From: DATNPX01 sp036702975
GTDB taxonomy: Bacteria > Cyanobacteriota > Vampirovibrionia > Obscuribacterales > Obscuribacteraceae
Direction of reading: 5' to 3'
Assembly (NCBI GenBank): GCA_036702975.1
Contig: DATNPX010000038.1
Location: forward strand, 1 to 64,000
Length of the DNA stretch: 64,000 nt
Below, one piece after another: positions 1 through 8,394 of the stretch; position 1 is the stretch's first letter; the number at the start of each line of letters is the position of its first letter. Below the pieces are notes generated by a model. It saw only the letters and a program-made list of their open reading frames with translations, had not been told where the DNA came from and searched no databases. Both the position numbers and the translations under genes were made by a program.

Positions 1-2
1 TT

Positions 3-1385
3 TCGGCATCGGCTCCTGTCACTTTGAATACCACTATCACTAACGATCCAGTTGTGGCAAAAGGAAGAGCAGACGATCTGACTCGCCAGATCCTTTTGAA
101 GATTGTCGAACTTGAACGTTATAACTTGCACTACAAACAAGCAGTAGCAAAGCAAGGTCGTTGGAAAGGATGGCGCTACTCCGGTATTCAAGAAGTCAAC
201 GGCGCCTTGAACCTCGCCGGTGGTATCCTCAGCACTGCTGAACGCGGTAGCCACTTAAGAAAGAGCGGCAAACACGCAGCTGGCGCGATTCATACATCAG
301 TGCAGCAAAATGCAAATATTCTCGGTCTCATCGGAAGCTGCATCGGCGCTGCCGGCGCACTTGACGAGCTTGCAATCAATGAATACCACGAGCTACAAGC
401 CAGACATCACGGTTACGGACCAGGTCAGGCACGTGCACACGTGAGCGGACTTCGCGATCAGATCGATCATATGTTGGCCGAACGCGCAGCACTCATTCAA
501 GTCGAAAGAAATGCAGCCACTCTGCAAGGTCGCGCCAATGTCGATGATGCAGAAGGCAAAGTTCTCAAAGACATGAGAGACCAGGGGCTTCTTGAGTTTC
601 AACGTTTCCACGTTGCGGCTCGGCGCTCGCTCGCGTTCCAAAATGCACAATATGGCTTTGACTTCGCCAAATACACAACCAATGCAATCGGCTTCGAATT
701 TGCGTTCCTGGCTCTGCACAAACACGACAGACGCTGGAATAAACAAGCTGGTATCCAGTTTGAAGTTGCTGGTGCGCTCTTCATATTTGGTCCAATTCTC
801 AGCCGCATGATCGGCAAAGCCGTGGCAGAGGGCCACAAGCGCTACTTGCATGGAACTATCCTGCAAGCAGAACAAGCGAAGTGCGATGACCTCGTTCACG
901 ACAAAGCAGCACTCGATGCAATGTGCACCGCAGCACAGACACAGGAAGATGCCGCCCCAGCCCTCGGACGAGCAAGCATCTACGGAGACCAGAGCAAAGT
1001 CTTCCAAGATGAACTGGCAGCAAGCACTAGAGAGCGCGACAAAGCTAAGTTGACCGCCACACAAAACATCGGCTCCGGCTTCTTTGTCGGCGGCTGCAAA
1101 GTAACAAGCGGTGTGTTCTTCAACATTGTTGGTTATAACAATCGCTACAACACAAGCTCCGCCTACTCTGGTCGCGTGACGAACGACAACCTGTTCGTCG
1201 CTTCCGTAGTTGGTTTGCCAGCGACAACCTACTCGATGCTCGATACTCTGCGCATTCAGATCACTGGTGAAATCAACCGCCACAAACAGATTGCAGCAGG
1301 TACGCATCCAAGTCAGTTGATCAATGCTCGACTGGCCCAGTTGGATGACATCGAGCGCCGCCTCGGCGGAGCCCCTAAGCAGTAA
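3..1385 (+). CDS. Hypothetical helical protein, 5' end cut by window edge
   Basis: The frame is open to the left edge of the window, with no stop upstream of the first possible start (a TTG at position 24), so the true start probably lies outside. About 460 residues are visible. No family was recognised. The protein is mostly alpha-helical, rich in Ala, His and Gln, with three weakly hydrophobic Gly-rich stretches (near residues 60-75, 95-115 and 245-265 counted from the TTG) and charged helical segments between them that could form coiled coils. There is no visible catalytic motif. It is convergent with the TPR membrane gene to its right, with only 58 bases between stops. Function unknown; that it is a real gene is well supported by length and plausible codon use. 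Confidence 0.75.
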   Translation, partial: SASAPVTLNTTITNDPVVAKGRADDLTRQILLKIVELERYNLHYKQAVAKQGRWKGWRYSGIQEVNGALNLAGGILSTAERGSHLRKSGKHAAGAIHTSVQQNANILGLIGSCIGAAGALDELAINEYHELQARHHGYGPGQARAHVSGLRDQIDHMLAERAALIQVERNAATLQGRANVDDAEGKVLKDMRDQGLLEFQRFHVAARRSLAFQNAQYGFDFAKYTTNAIGFEFAFLALHKHDRRWNKQAGIQFEVAGALFIFGPILSRMIGKAVAEGHKRYLHGTILQAEQAKCDDLVHDKAALDAMCTAAQTQEDAAPALGRASIYGDQSKVFQDELAASTRERDKAKLTATQNIGSGFFVGGCKVTSGVFFNIVGYNNRYNTSSAYSGRVTNDNLFVASVVGLPATTYSMLDTLRIQITGEINRHKQIAAGTHPSQLINARLAQLDDIERRLGGAPKQ

Positions 1386-1402
1386 ACCCTGCTAAGCGAA
1401 GC

Positions 1403-1447
1403 AAAAAAAAGCAAGGACACCAACTGGTTTGGCGGCTTTTTCTTTAG
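1403..1447. terminator. Possible bidirectional terminator between convergent genes
   Basis: An A-run followed by GC (1404-1412) is complementary to GCTTTTT at 1435-1441, with a small CCA/TGG hairpin between. T-runs on both strands would suit both converging genes. The stem is short and A/T-rich, so this is tentative. Confidence 0.35.
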
Positions 1448-3558
1448 CCAAGAACGCAGATGAGCACCCAGCCAGCAAGCAGGATAGAAGCAACAATCAA
1501 CAGCTGTCCAACGGTGCGACGGCGAATCATCGCCTCTTTGTCTTTTTGTTCTTGCATGCCGTGTTGCATGACAAGACAAGCAGCAATTACCATTACCAGC
1601 AGTCCAGGGACTGCGCCTGCGATGCAGGTGAATAGCGATTGCTCGGAGAGACTTGGAGCAAGATAGAGAGTTATCTTAGAAAAATCGCGAGGCAACGATG
1701 CCACTTTTTGCTCGTCAGGAATGTTGCTCTTGCCTTCATTGAGCTCGATATAGAACGTCTGCCCGGGCTTGCTACCCTGGATAAACTGACCGCTCTCATC
1801 ACAGCCGCGAATTAGAAAATGCGACGCTCTCCCGGTATATGCGGAGAAGCCACCAGGACTGGTGCCAGGCATCGAGCCAGGGACTCCAGGCATAACACCA
1901 GTAGTAGCGCCAGGCATAGTGCCAGGAGCAGCACCAGACACGCTGGTCGTTCCAGAAGCAGCCATCACACGCGGGTCTGACTTTCCACTGGCATCTTCTG
2001 ATATCAAACTGACACAGTGAATCTCTCCGGGGCCCTGGCTTGTCTCATTAATCCAAGTTTCACCATTGGCAGTCTTTTCTTCCAACTTTGGTGCAGAGGC
2101 CTGCGCCGAATTTGCATAGGTCGTGTAAAACCGTGGCGCATCGCCTCGATGAGTGAGAGGATTCACATGCGAAGACAAACTACCGAGAGCTTCCTGAAAC
2201 TGCTCGCTCGTAGTGGGATAAGAGTGATTCTTCAGATAGTACTGCTGGACAGCATTTGTAATCATGGCCATCTGTTCAACCACTTTGCTCATAGGAGCAT
2301 CCGGTAGATAGAGATTGCCACCGTCATCACGTTTGAGACCGGTTGAACTCTCCTCGAACCATATGTGGCGTCCGGTGTACGCACCAGGGATCACAGTGGC
2401 GAAATCTCGCAAATCGCCGTGAAGAGAAAAACACTTCGCGCGAAACGATTTCCCGTCAGCGTCATAAATAGCACGGTCGCCGCTCAAGATCTGAAGCACA
2501 TCGTTCTTGTCGAATGAATTGAATGTTTTCAAGACAGGAAGAGCCGAACCAGGCAGAACATCCCAGGTCTGCGTACTCTTCGTATGAGATAAAACGTCTT
2601 TGAGAAAATATCCTGCCGCAATGACAATGGCGGAGATCGCGAGAGTCGGGAGCAGCCATTGATTGCGCACCATAAATGGTGCCGACTCTTTCGCATCAAA
2701 ATGTTTTACGCTATCTGCAAATTTCACTGGTTCGTCGGAGCTTTCATGCTCTTTCAAATAAGCTGCTGCTTTTGTTACTGATGCAGCATCAGGCAACTGC
2801 GCCTCACGAAACATCGTCTTCATGGCCGACGGGCTGGGAATGGCACTAAGCGCCGCCAGATCCAGCTCAGACAAACGAGTGGCTGCCGGATTTCTGTCGA
2901 CAAATTCCGGTTGCACAAAATGTTGCTTCGAGTCTTCTTCAATCAGTGAGTGCGGAGAGTTAGCGCTAAAAAGATGTTTTAGCATCTCATGGTCAGCGCT
3001 TTTTTCTTGAGGAGCGGCCTGTATTTTTGCGGCAGTATCGCCGCCTCCATCGTTGCCTTCGGCTATAGAAGCATCACTGCTATCAGTAGCGCCATGACCT
3101 CTAGACGATGGCACCACCCCTTCTGGGTTGGCTTTTTTCGCAAGTGTCATAGACCTTTCGAAAACCTGCTCCGAAAGTTCAGCTTGTCCATCGCGTTTGA
3201 GCGCAATTGCTAATCTGAGCAAAGGTGTAATCAATGCTGGATCTTCTGCACCCAGCTTCTCTTCCTGCACAGTCACCAGACGTTGAAAGTGCGGAATGCA
3301 CTCCTCAATTTGACTGAGCATATACATGTTGTTGCCGAGATTCCAGAGCACCTCCGCCAGATGCGGATGTCCTTTCTCTTCCGGCAAAGAATCGATATAA
3401 GCTATGGCGCACTTATAGAGGGCGTTTGCCTGTTCAAGGTCATCGTGCTGCGAAAGCTCTTTTGCTGAAACGAGCATTTCTTCAAGATCGGCATCAGACT
3501 GAGGTGCACTCTCTGATGAATGCTCGTTCTCTGTCAAATGATCGTCTCTCAGTTGCAT
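1444..3558 (-). CDS. TPR protein with central and C-terminal membrane helices
   Basis: 704 residues. Residues 25-145 hold about three TPR-like helical pairs, including the 'NLGNNMYML' type signature. A Ser/Asp-rich linker follows, then one clear membrane helix (about 301-319). The segment at 425-485, with a helix followed by a Tyr-rich 'YYLKNHSYPTT' stretch, resembles the globular part of type II pseudopilins (inference). A Met-Pro-Gly-rich spacer (540-570) leads to two further hydrophobic helices at about 644-663 and 684-703. The ATG has only a weak CAGG ribosome site. It is the last gene of a leftward run of four (two metallopeptidases and two TPR proteins), 79 bases after the preceding stop. 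Function unknown; likely a membrane scaffold. Confidence 0.8.
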   Translation of the reverse strand: MQLRDDHLTENEHSSESAPQSDADLEEMLVSAKELSQHDDLEQANALYKCAIAYIDSLPEEKGHPHLAEVLWNLGNNMYMLSQIEECIPHFQRLVTVQEEKLGAEDPALITPLLRLAIALKRDGQAELSEQVFERSMTLAKKANPEGVVPSSRGHGATDSSDASIAEGNDGGGDTAAKIQAAPQEKSADHEMLKHLFSANSPHSLIEEDSKQHFVQPEFVDRNPAATRLSELDLAALSAIPSPSAMKTMFREAQLPDAASVTKAAAYLKEHESSDEPVKFADSVKHFDAKESAPFMVRNQWLLPTLAISAIVIAAGYFLKDVLSHTKSTQTWDVLPGSALPVLKTFNSFDKNDVLQILSGDRAIYDADGKSFRAKCFSLHGDLRDFATVIPGAYTGRHIWFEESSTGLKRDDGGNLYLPDAPMSKVVEQMAMITNAVQQYYLKNHSYPTTSEQFQEALGSLSSHVNPLTHRGDAPRFYTTYANSAQASAPKLEEKTANGETWINETSQGPGEIHCVSLISEDASGKSDPRVMAASGTTSVSGAAPGTMPGATTGVMPGVPGSMPGTSPGGFSAYTGRASHFLIRGCDESGQFIQGSKPGQTFYIELNEGKSNIPDEQKVASLPRDFSKITLYLAPSLSEQSLFTCIAGAVPGLLVMVIAACLVMQHGMQEQKDKEAMIRRRTVGQLLIVASILLAGWVLICVLG

Positions 3559-3637
3559 CTTGGCCTGACTCTCGTTTCTCTAAAGCACCAGCCACATCAC
3601 TTCAATTGCAGTACATGCCAGGGCGCCCGTCACCGAG

Positions 3638-4900
3638 TTAATCAGGTTCACTTTCCACTCCGCCATCGCCATCGCCCTTCGGTTCCATTTTTTTCAACAG
3701 AGCGTTGTACTGCGCCATCAGTTCAGCCACATCAGGATGTTCGGTGCCCAGCGCGTGCCCAGACACATCAAGACCCCATTTGTAAAGCCTATCGGCTTCT
3801 TCAAAATTTTGCTTCTCTTCGTAGAGTTCAGCAAGATGTCTTAACGCCTTGGCAACGCTTGGATGTTCAGGACCCATACACTCTTGCGTGATATTCAAAG
3901 CGCGCCAATAGAGCGGCTCGGCATCATTATTGCGACCAGCATCTCGATAGACGTCAGCTAGATTTGTGATCATTTCTGCCACGTGCATATGATTTGCACC
4001 CCAATCTTTAGTTCGTTGCTCGATCAAAGTTTTGTAGAGTGGTTCAGCCTGATCGTATTTGCATTGCAAATGGAACAGCAGTGCTAAATTACTGAGCGTC
4101 TGGGCGGTACTGGGATGGTCAAGACCCAGCTGTTTTTGTCTGATGCTAAGAGCGCGCCAGTGCTTCTTCTCAGCTAACGGAAACTTGTTCATTTGGCGAT
4201 AAAGCTCGCCCTGATAGTTTAGAATTATCGCCACACTAGGATGATCTTCACCCCATTCGGCCTCGGTAATTTTTACTGCGCGTTCATAAAGCGGCTCGGC
4301 TTGGTCGTATTTTGAACTTGCATGATACAGCAAAGCCAAATTGGTTGAGATAGGCCCAATGGTTGGATGCTCAGCACCGACTGAAGATTCACGCAGTGAA
4401 AGCGCCTTTTGAAAGAGCGGCTCGGCTTGGTCATATTTACCATGAGCGCGAAAAAAATCGGCAAGTCCCTCAAGTGTCGCCGCTATATCGACAGCGTTTT
4501 TCTCTGGATATTTTTCGTAGATAGTCAGTGCACGCCTGAAGTAAGGCTCGACCTCTTCGTAACGCCCCTGCGCACGGTAGACTTTCGCCAACTTACTAAA
4601 AATTTCGGCCGTGTCTTCCTCTCGCACATCGGTCGTTTTTTCGTTAAGACCAACTGCTTTGCGAAATGCAGACTCAGCTTCGGAATACCATCCCTGAACG
4701 AGGTAAAGATCGCCGACGGCAGCATGCACTTTGATACGACCTCGCCTGACCTCTGCTTCGTCTGTACCCTTATCAAGCTCCTCCAAGGTCTTCTGAAAGA
4801 GTTTCTCGGCGTCGACGTAACGCGCCATCTGATAAGCTTTGGTGGCAGTTTCAAAATAAGTCAGCCAACCGATGTCTTCTGTAACTCGTCCCATTTGCAT
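3638..4900 (-). CDS. Tetratricopeptide (kinesin-light-chain type) repeat protein
   Basis: 420 residues, no signal peptide, almost entirely made of about eight 42-residue TPR units of the kinesin light chain type, with the repeated pattern 'A-x2-LY-x2-AL ... G-x-x-HP-x-x-A-x2-L-x-NLA-x-LY'. Such arrays form a superhelical protein-binding surface and have no enzymatic activity of their own. The first ATG (4900) has an AGGC site that is too close; the next ATG (4894) is better spaced and may be the real start. The gene is 81 bases downstream of the matrixin-like gene and 79 bases upstream of the membrane TPR gene, so it is probably cotranscribed and may be the cytoplasmic adaptor of that group (inference). 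Confidence 0.88.
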   Translation of the reverse strand: MQMGRVTEDIGWLTYFETATKAYQMARYVDAEKLFQKTLEELDKGTDEAEVRRGRIKVHAAVGDLYLVQGWYSEAESAFRKAVGLNEKTTDVREEDTAEIFSKLAKVYRAQGRYEEVEPYFRRALTIYEKYPEKNAVDIAATLEGLADFFRAHGKYDQAEPLFQKALSLRESSVGAEHPTIGPISTNLALLYHASSKYDQAEPLYERAVKITEAEWGEDHPSVAIILNYQGELYRQMNKFPLAEKKHWRALSIRQKQLGLDHPSTAQTLSNLALLFHLQCKYDQAEPLYKTLIEQRTKDWGANHMHVAEMITNLADVYRDAGRNNDAEPLYWRALNITQECMGPEHPSVAKALRHLAELYEEKQNFEEADRLYKWGLDVSGHALGTEHPDVAELMAQYNALLKKMEPKGDGDGGVESEPD

Positions 4901-4981
4901 GCCTGTAAAAGAGCCGTATTAATCATGCCCAGCTCTAAGTTTTTGTATGCATCTATGTGAAGTTGCCAACTCGTGGCCCCT

Positions 4982-6910
4982 TCAATGATTCGAGTCCTGA
5001 GCGCGTTCTTCGCGGTAATTATATTCCAATGGCGGCTGAATAACGAAAGAGTCAGCAATTGGCGGCGTCGAATAGACTTTTTTGAGCGTGTTCATATCAC
5101 GGGGGCTGATGGCAGTGGCCTTTGGAGGCGTTTTCTTCGCCGGCTTGTCGTCGGAATACATTACATCTGAAGCGTCATTGCTGTGTCCGTAAAGACCAAC
5201 GGCGTGCCCAAGTTCGTGCAAAAAGACAGCACCTAAAGTGTTTTCTGGTACGTCTGGTGGATAGAACGTTGGACGCAATAGAAAAACTACAACCTTCAGG
5301 CCGGCACCAGAACCTTCCACGCGAGTGATGCCCAAAACTCTTGGCGGCAGCTTATTTTCCCACTTAACATCAACAACAAAAGACTCATAGTCGGCAGCCG
5401 TCTTCAGTGGTATGAGCGCCGACCATTTTTTTATATCTTCGTTGAGATTTTTCAACCACGGTTCAGGTGTATTGGGCGGTAAGTGTACGAGCACTGGGAA
5501 GTGACGCCAGCGCGCCACAGTACCATTCTGAAACTTTCGAACAGTGGCGAAATAGTCACCGGCTTGAGGATTGGCGTTAATCTGAGCGACGATCCGTTGG
5601 CTCTCCGGATCAACATAGGCGGCCTGGGCAGGAGGCATAGCAGGAGCGCTGTTTGCAGGAGGACGATAGCCATATGGCTGCGGCTGTTGTGGAGCGCCAT
5701 ACGGAAGCTGTCCTGGTGGCGCATACGGTGCCTGTCCCATGGCTGGCGGGGCGCCGTATCCGGGAGCACCAGCTCCGTACGGCTGCTGTTGATAATTAGG
5801 CTGTCCCTGGTACCCCCCACCCGAGGGAGCACCACCATATGGCTGGAATCCTTGCGGTGGTCGAGCACCTGGCGCCCCATACTGCGGGGCATATCCGGAT
5901 TGTCCGTAGTTTTGAGGCACGCCGCCCTGATAGGGAACGCCATAATTTGGCGGCGGGCCGCTGTATCCAGTCTGCGGAGGAGCACCGGGAGGCATTCCAT
6001 TGGAAGTTCCATATATATTGGGCTGAGAGGGCTGGGAAGTCTGACCCTGCCCAGCGGGATAAGGAGCAAGCTGGTACGGTGCACGGCCTGTGGCTTGCGC
6101 CGGGGGCTGCGAAACTGGTGGCTGAGGTGGCGCACTTTGTGACACCGGTGGGCGTGATGGCGGCGGAGAAGCTGCCGGCTGACTGCCCTGCCCGAACGCC
6201 GCGCCTGACTGGCCAAAAACAGTATTCTCAAGCTTTTTCAGCCGGTCGTCGGTCGCACCAGTACCCTTGCTTTTGTAAACCTCTTCTTCAAGATGCTCCA
6301 GCCGGTCAATTAAATCATGCTCGGGGTAAGTCGAACCAAGCACGGCCTTTTCCAGACGAGCGACACGCGCATCGTCTGGAGATTGAGTGGGACCAGTCGC
6401 CCACCCTTGACCATATTGATTTGGTCCGCCGCCTGAACTGGGCACTGATGGTAATGGCTTACCGAACTCCGGTATGGAATTTTCGGTTGGGAAAGCAGGA
6501 AACTGATTTTGCGGTGGAGCACCGTAGTTAGGTTGACCACCACCATAACCAGACGGTGGTTGACCAGACGTTGATACATCAGGAGGAATAAAATAACCTG
6601 ATGGACTTTGTTGGGGCGGCGGTGGTGAAGGTGGTGCTGCCGGCGGTGCCTTAGGCGCAGACGAGTCCAACATCGGTTTTTCAGATTGAAGAGTTGGTAC
6701 GGCAGGGACTTTTGAGCCTTTAGAGCTACCACTGCCGCTACCACTGCCTGAGCTACCCGAACTCTTTGAGCCAAAACCGCTACTTGAGCTAGTCGAATCA
6801 GCGGCCTGAACGTAGGAGGTGGAGGAAGCAGCCAGCCAGGCCGCAGATAACAGCAAAAGCGAAAAAGAGATTTGGCGCGATTTTAAAAGTGAGTGAAGGA
6901 ATCTGTGCAT
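4982..6910 (-). CDS. Exported Pro-rich matrixin-like zinc metallopeptidase
   Basis: 642 residues from the ATG at 6910; a TTG at 6916 inside the upstream stop is the alternative. An N-terminal hydrophobic signal sequence is followed by a Ser/Gly linker and about 330 residues of Pro/Gly/Gln/Tyr-rich low complexity. Inside this lies a charged block with two 'RLxxLE' units (about 182-235). The C-terminal domain (from about 430) has the metzincin zinc site HELGHAVGLYGH, i.e. HExxHxxGxxH with all three His and the Glu, followed by 'DVMYSD', a good Met-turn. It should therefore be an active secreted or cell-surface zinc protease of the M10 matrixin type. It follows the HEFGH gene with essentially no gap and is probably translationally coupled to it. 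Confidence 0.88.
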   Translation of the reverse strand: MHRFLHSLLKSRQISFSLLLLSAAWLAASSTSYVQAADSTSSSSGFGSKSSGSSGSGSGSGSSKGSKVPAVPTLQSEKPMLDSSAPKAPPAAPPSPPPPQQSPSGYFIPPDVSTSGQPPSGYGGGQPNYGAPPQNQFPAFPTENSIPEFGKPLPSVPSSGGGPNQYGQGWATGPTQSPDDARVARLEKAVLGSTYPEHDLIDRLEHLEEEVYKSKGTGATDDRLKKLENTVFGQSGAAFGQGSQPAASPPPSRPPVSQSAPPQPPVSQPPAQATGRAPYQLAPYPAGQGQTSQPSQPNIYGTSNGMPPGAPPQTGYSGPPPNYGVPYQGGVPQNYGQSGYAPQYGAPGARPPQGFQPYGGAPSGGGYQGQPNYQQQPYGAGAPGYGAPPAMGQAPYAPPGQLPYGAPQQPQPYGYRPPANSAPAMPPAQAAYVDPESQRIVAQINANPQAGDYFATVRKFQNGTVARWRHFPVLVHLPPNTPEPWLKNLNEDIKKWSALIPLKTAADYESFVVDVKWENKLPPRVLGITRVEGSGAGLKVVVFLLRPTFYPPDVPENTLGAVFLHELGHAVGLYGHSNDASDVMYSDDKPAKKTPPKATAISPRDMNTLKKVYSTPPIADSFVIQPPLEYNYREERAQDSNH

Positions 6911-6912
6911 GA

Positions 6913-8169
6913 TCAATAATTGAGCAAGTCGTCTTTCATCTCTCCGCCCATTCTGAGGCTATCCTGCAAGTCGATAACTGTATCCGTGAAAACACGCCTG
7001 ATCAGATCTTGTGGTTTTGTCACTAACTGACAAAGTAATTGATGAACACCCGGATCTATCTCTTTTAGTTTCTCACGCCCATCTTTAACAGAAAAAGCAG
7101 CAAGACACTCAGCCCAGTATTCATGCTTAGAGGCACGGCTATAGCCAGAAATGAAAACACGATTGTAAACCTGCGAGGGCTGCAGCATTTCGGAAGCACC
7201 TTCATAGTTGTTGGGTAGAGGATGAATCTTATCGGCGCGCTTTCTTCTCTCACGATAAAGATCGTCTATTTTTTCTTGCGTTGCTTGCGAAAGAATGAAC
7301 TCCATCTGGTGCCCAAATTCATGAGCGACGACGAGATTTACACGCACTTCTAAATATGGGCGCAAATTAGTGGCGATAATTGCCAGGGCTCCGAATCTTT
7401 TAAATAGGTCGATCTCTTTGATGAACTCGTCTTTGTCTAGAGTTACATAACCAGTGCGAACCCCAGTAACGCCAGCGGCACCATGTTTGATGTTTCCCAA
7501 CATAGCATTGCCCTCGCTTTTGCGAACGATTTGAAGAAGCCCTGACGTTGCCCAAATATGAAGACTTTCATGTACATATTTTTTCTGTTGCACTTGCAGA
7601 TTATCGTAATCAGCGAAGTAGCGAATCACTTCGTTTTCTATGTAGCTCTTTCCCTGACGCGTCAGTGGGCGAGCCCATTCGTGGTTCCACTTCTTTCCAT
7701 CGCTTTTCACACCTTCGAACTTCGTCGTCAGCTGCGTCAGTTCGTCTAGCCGTCGACCTTCTTCGCGAGGAGGACCGCCGCGCATGTAGATATCGCCAGC
7801 ATCAGTGAAGTCAGCAAGATACTGGTGCACCTGATTGGAGATGCGTCCGTTAATAACATTCAGCTGTACACCGTTGTAGGTCATCTGACCGGACGGACCG
7901 CGCTCGCTGCCGGGCAACACCAATTCCTGCCCGTCGTGGTCTATACCCCGAAACACGCATCCAGGAATGTCATCAATGACGCGCGAACGAGCCGAATCTC
8001 CAAGCACACCGGCTGTGTCTTTGAAGGTTCCATCCTCATATAGAAACCCGATCGGGCTACCTTCGCTGTACACGCGCCCATAATCAACAACGAGCATCTC
8101 GCCGTTGAATTCGATAAAGCCGCTAGGTCCCCTGGCTTGAGTTTGTTCGGAAGCGCTTTGAGTCACCAT
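6913..8169 (-). CDS. Zincin-type metallopeptidase (HEFGH) with N-terminal Gly/Asn repeats
   Basis: 418 residues from the ATG at 8169; a TTG two codons earlier is possible. The N-terminal about 130 residues contain two copies of a short beta-type unit (pattern G-x-I-x-(Y/F)NG-x-x-L-x-V-x-x-GR-x) ending in 'YEDGTF' and 'GDIYMRG'. The catalytic part has 'VVAHEFGHQMEF', an HExxH zinc site, and a downstream 'EYWAECLAAF' segment whose Glu could be the third ligand, as in gluzincin-like folds (inference). No signal peptide is visible. It is the first gene of the leftward operon-like run and is divergent from the LCP gene. Substrate unknown. Confidence 0.75.
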   Translation of the reverse strand: MVTQSASEQTQARGPSGFIEFNGEMLVVDYGRVYSEGSPIGFLYEDGTFKDTAGVLGDSARSRVIDDIPGCVFRGIDHDGQELVLPGSERGPSGQMTYNGVQLNVINGRISNQVHQYLADFTDAGDIYMRGGPPREEGRRLDELTQLTTKFEGVKSDGKKWNHEWARPLTRQGKSYIENEVIRYFADYDNLQVQQKKYVHESLHIWATSGLLQIVRKSEGNAMLGNIKHGAAGVTGVRTGYVTLDKDEFIKEIDLFKRFGALAIIATNLRPYLEVRVNLVVAHEFGHQMEFILSQATQEKIDDLYRERRKRADKIHPLPNNYEGASEMLQPSQVYNRVFISGYSRASKHEYWAECLAAFSVKDGREKLKEIDPGVHQLLCQLVTKPQDLIRRVFTDTVIDLQDSLRMGGEMKDDLLNY

Positions 8170-8310
8170 TTTCAAAGATTGAGTAAAGCTATTATCGCGC
8201 GGTTATTGTGCTGGAGAGTCACTTGCTTCAAATTAACCTAATTCCCGCTCCTGTTGAGCTGTCTTAACAGAAAAAAGACTGCAAAGTGCCGCAATTCGAA
8301 CGTTCTGCCA

Positions 8311-8331
8311 TCCAACAGTGTCATTGTTGGA
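8311..8331. repeat. Inverted repeat TCCAACA-7-TGTTGGA
   Basis: A perfect 7-base inverted repeat with a 7-base spacer lies in the 225-base divergent region between the HEFGH peptidase gene and the LCP gene. No T-run follows, so an operator or leader hairpin is more likely than a terminator. Confidence 0.4.
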
Positions 8332-8394
8332 CCAACGTAAAATCTATTCGAAATATTAGATTCGGTTTACCTTGTACCGAGATGGACATATAAG

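Noticed and set aside
393..1307. 304-codon open frame on the minus strand
   Set aside because: Antisense shadow of the first gene; Cys-rich, no ribosome site, no domain, while the plus-strand frame has normal composition.
5452..6231. Long frames on both strands opposite and within the Pro-rich part of the matrixin gene
   Set aside because: Shadows caused by Gly/Pro-rich codons with few stops; Arg/Ser/His-rich nonsense composition.
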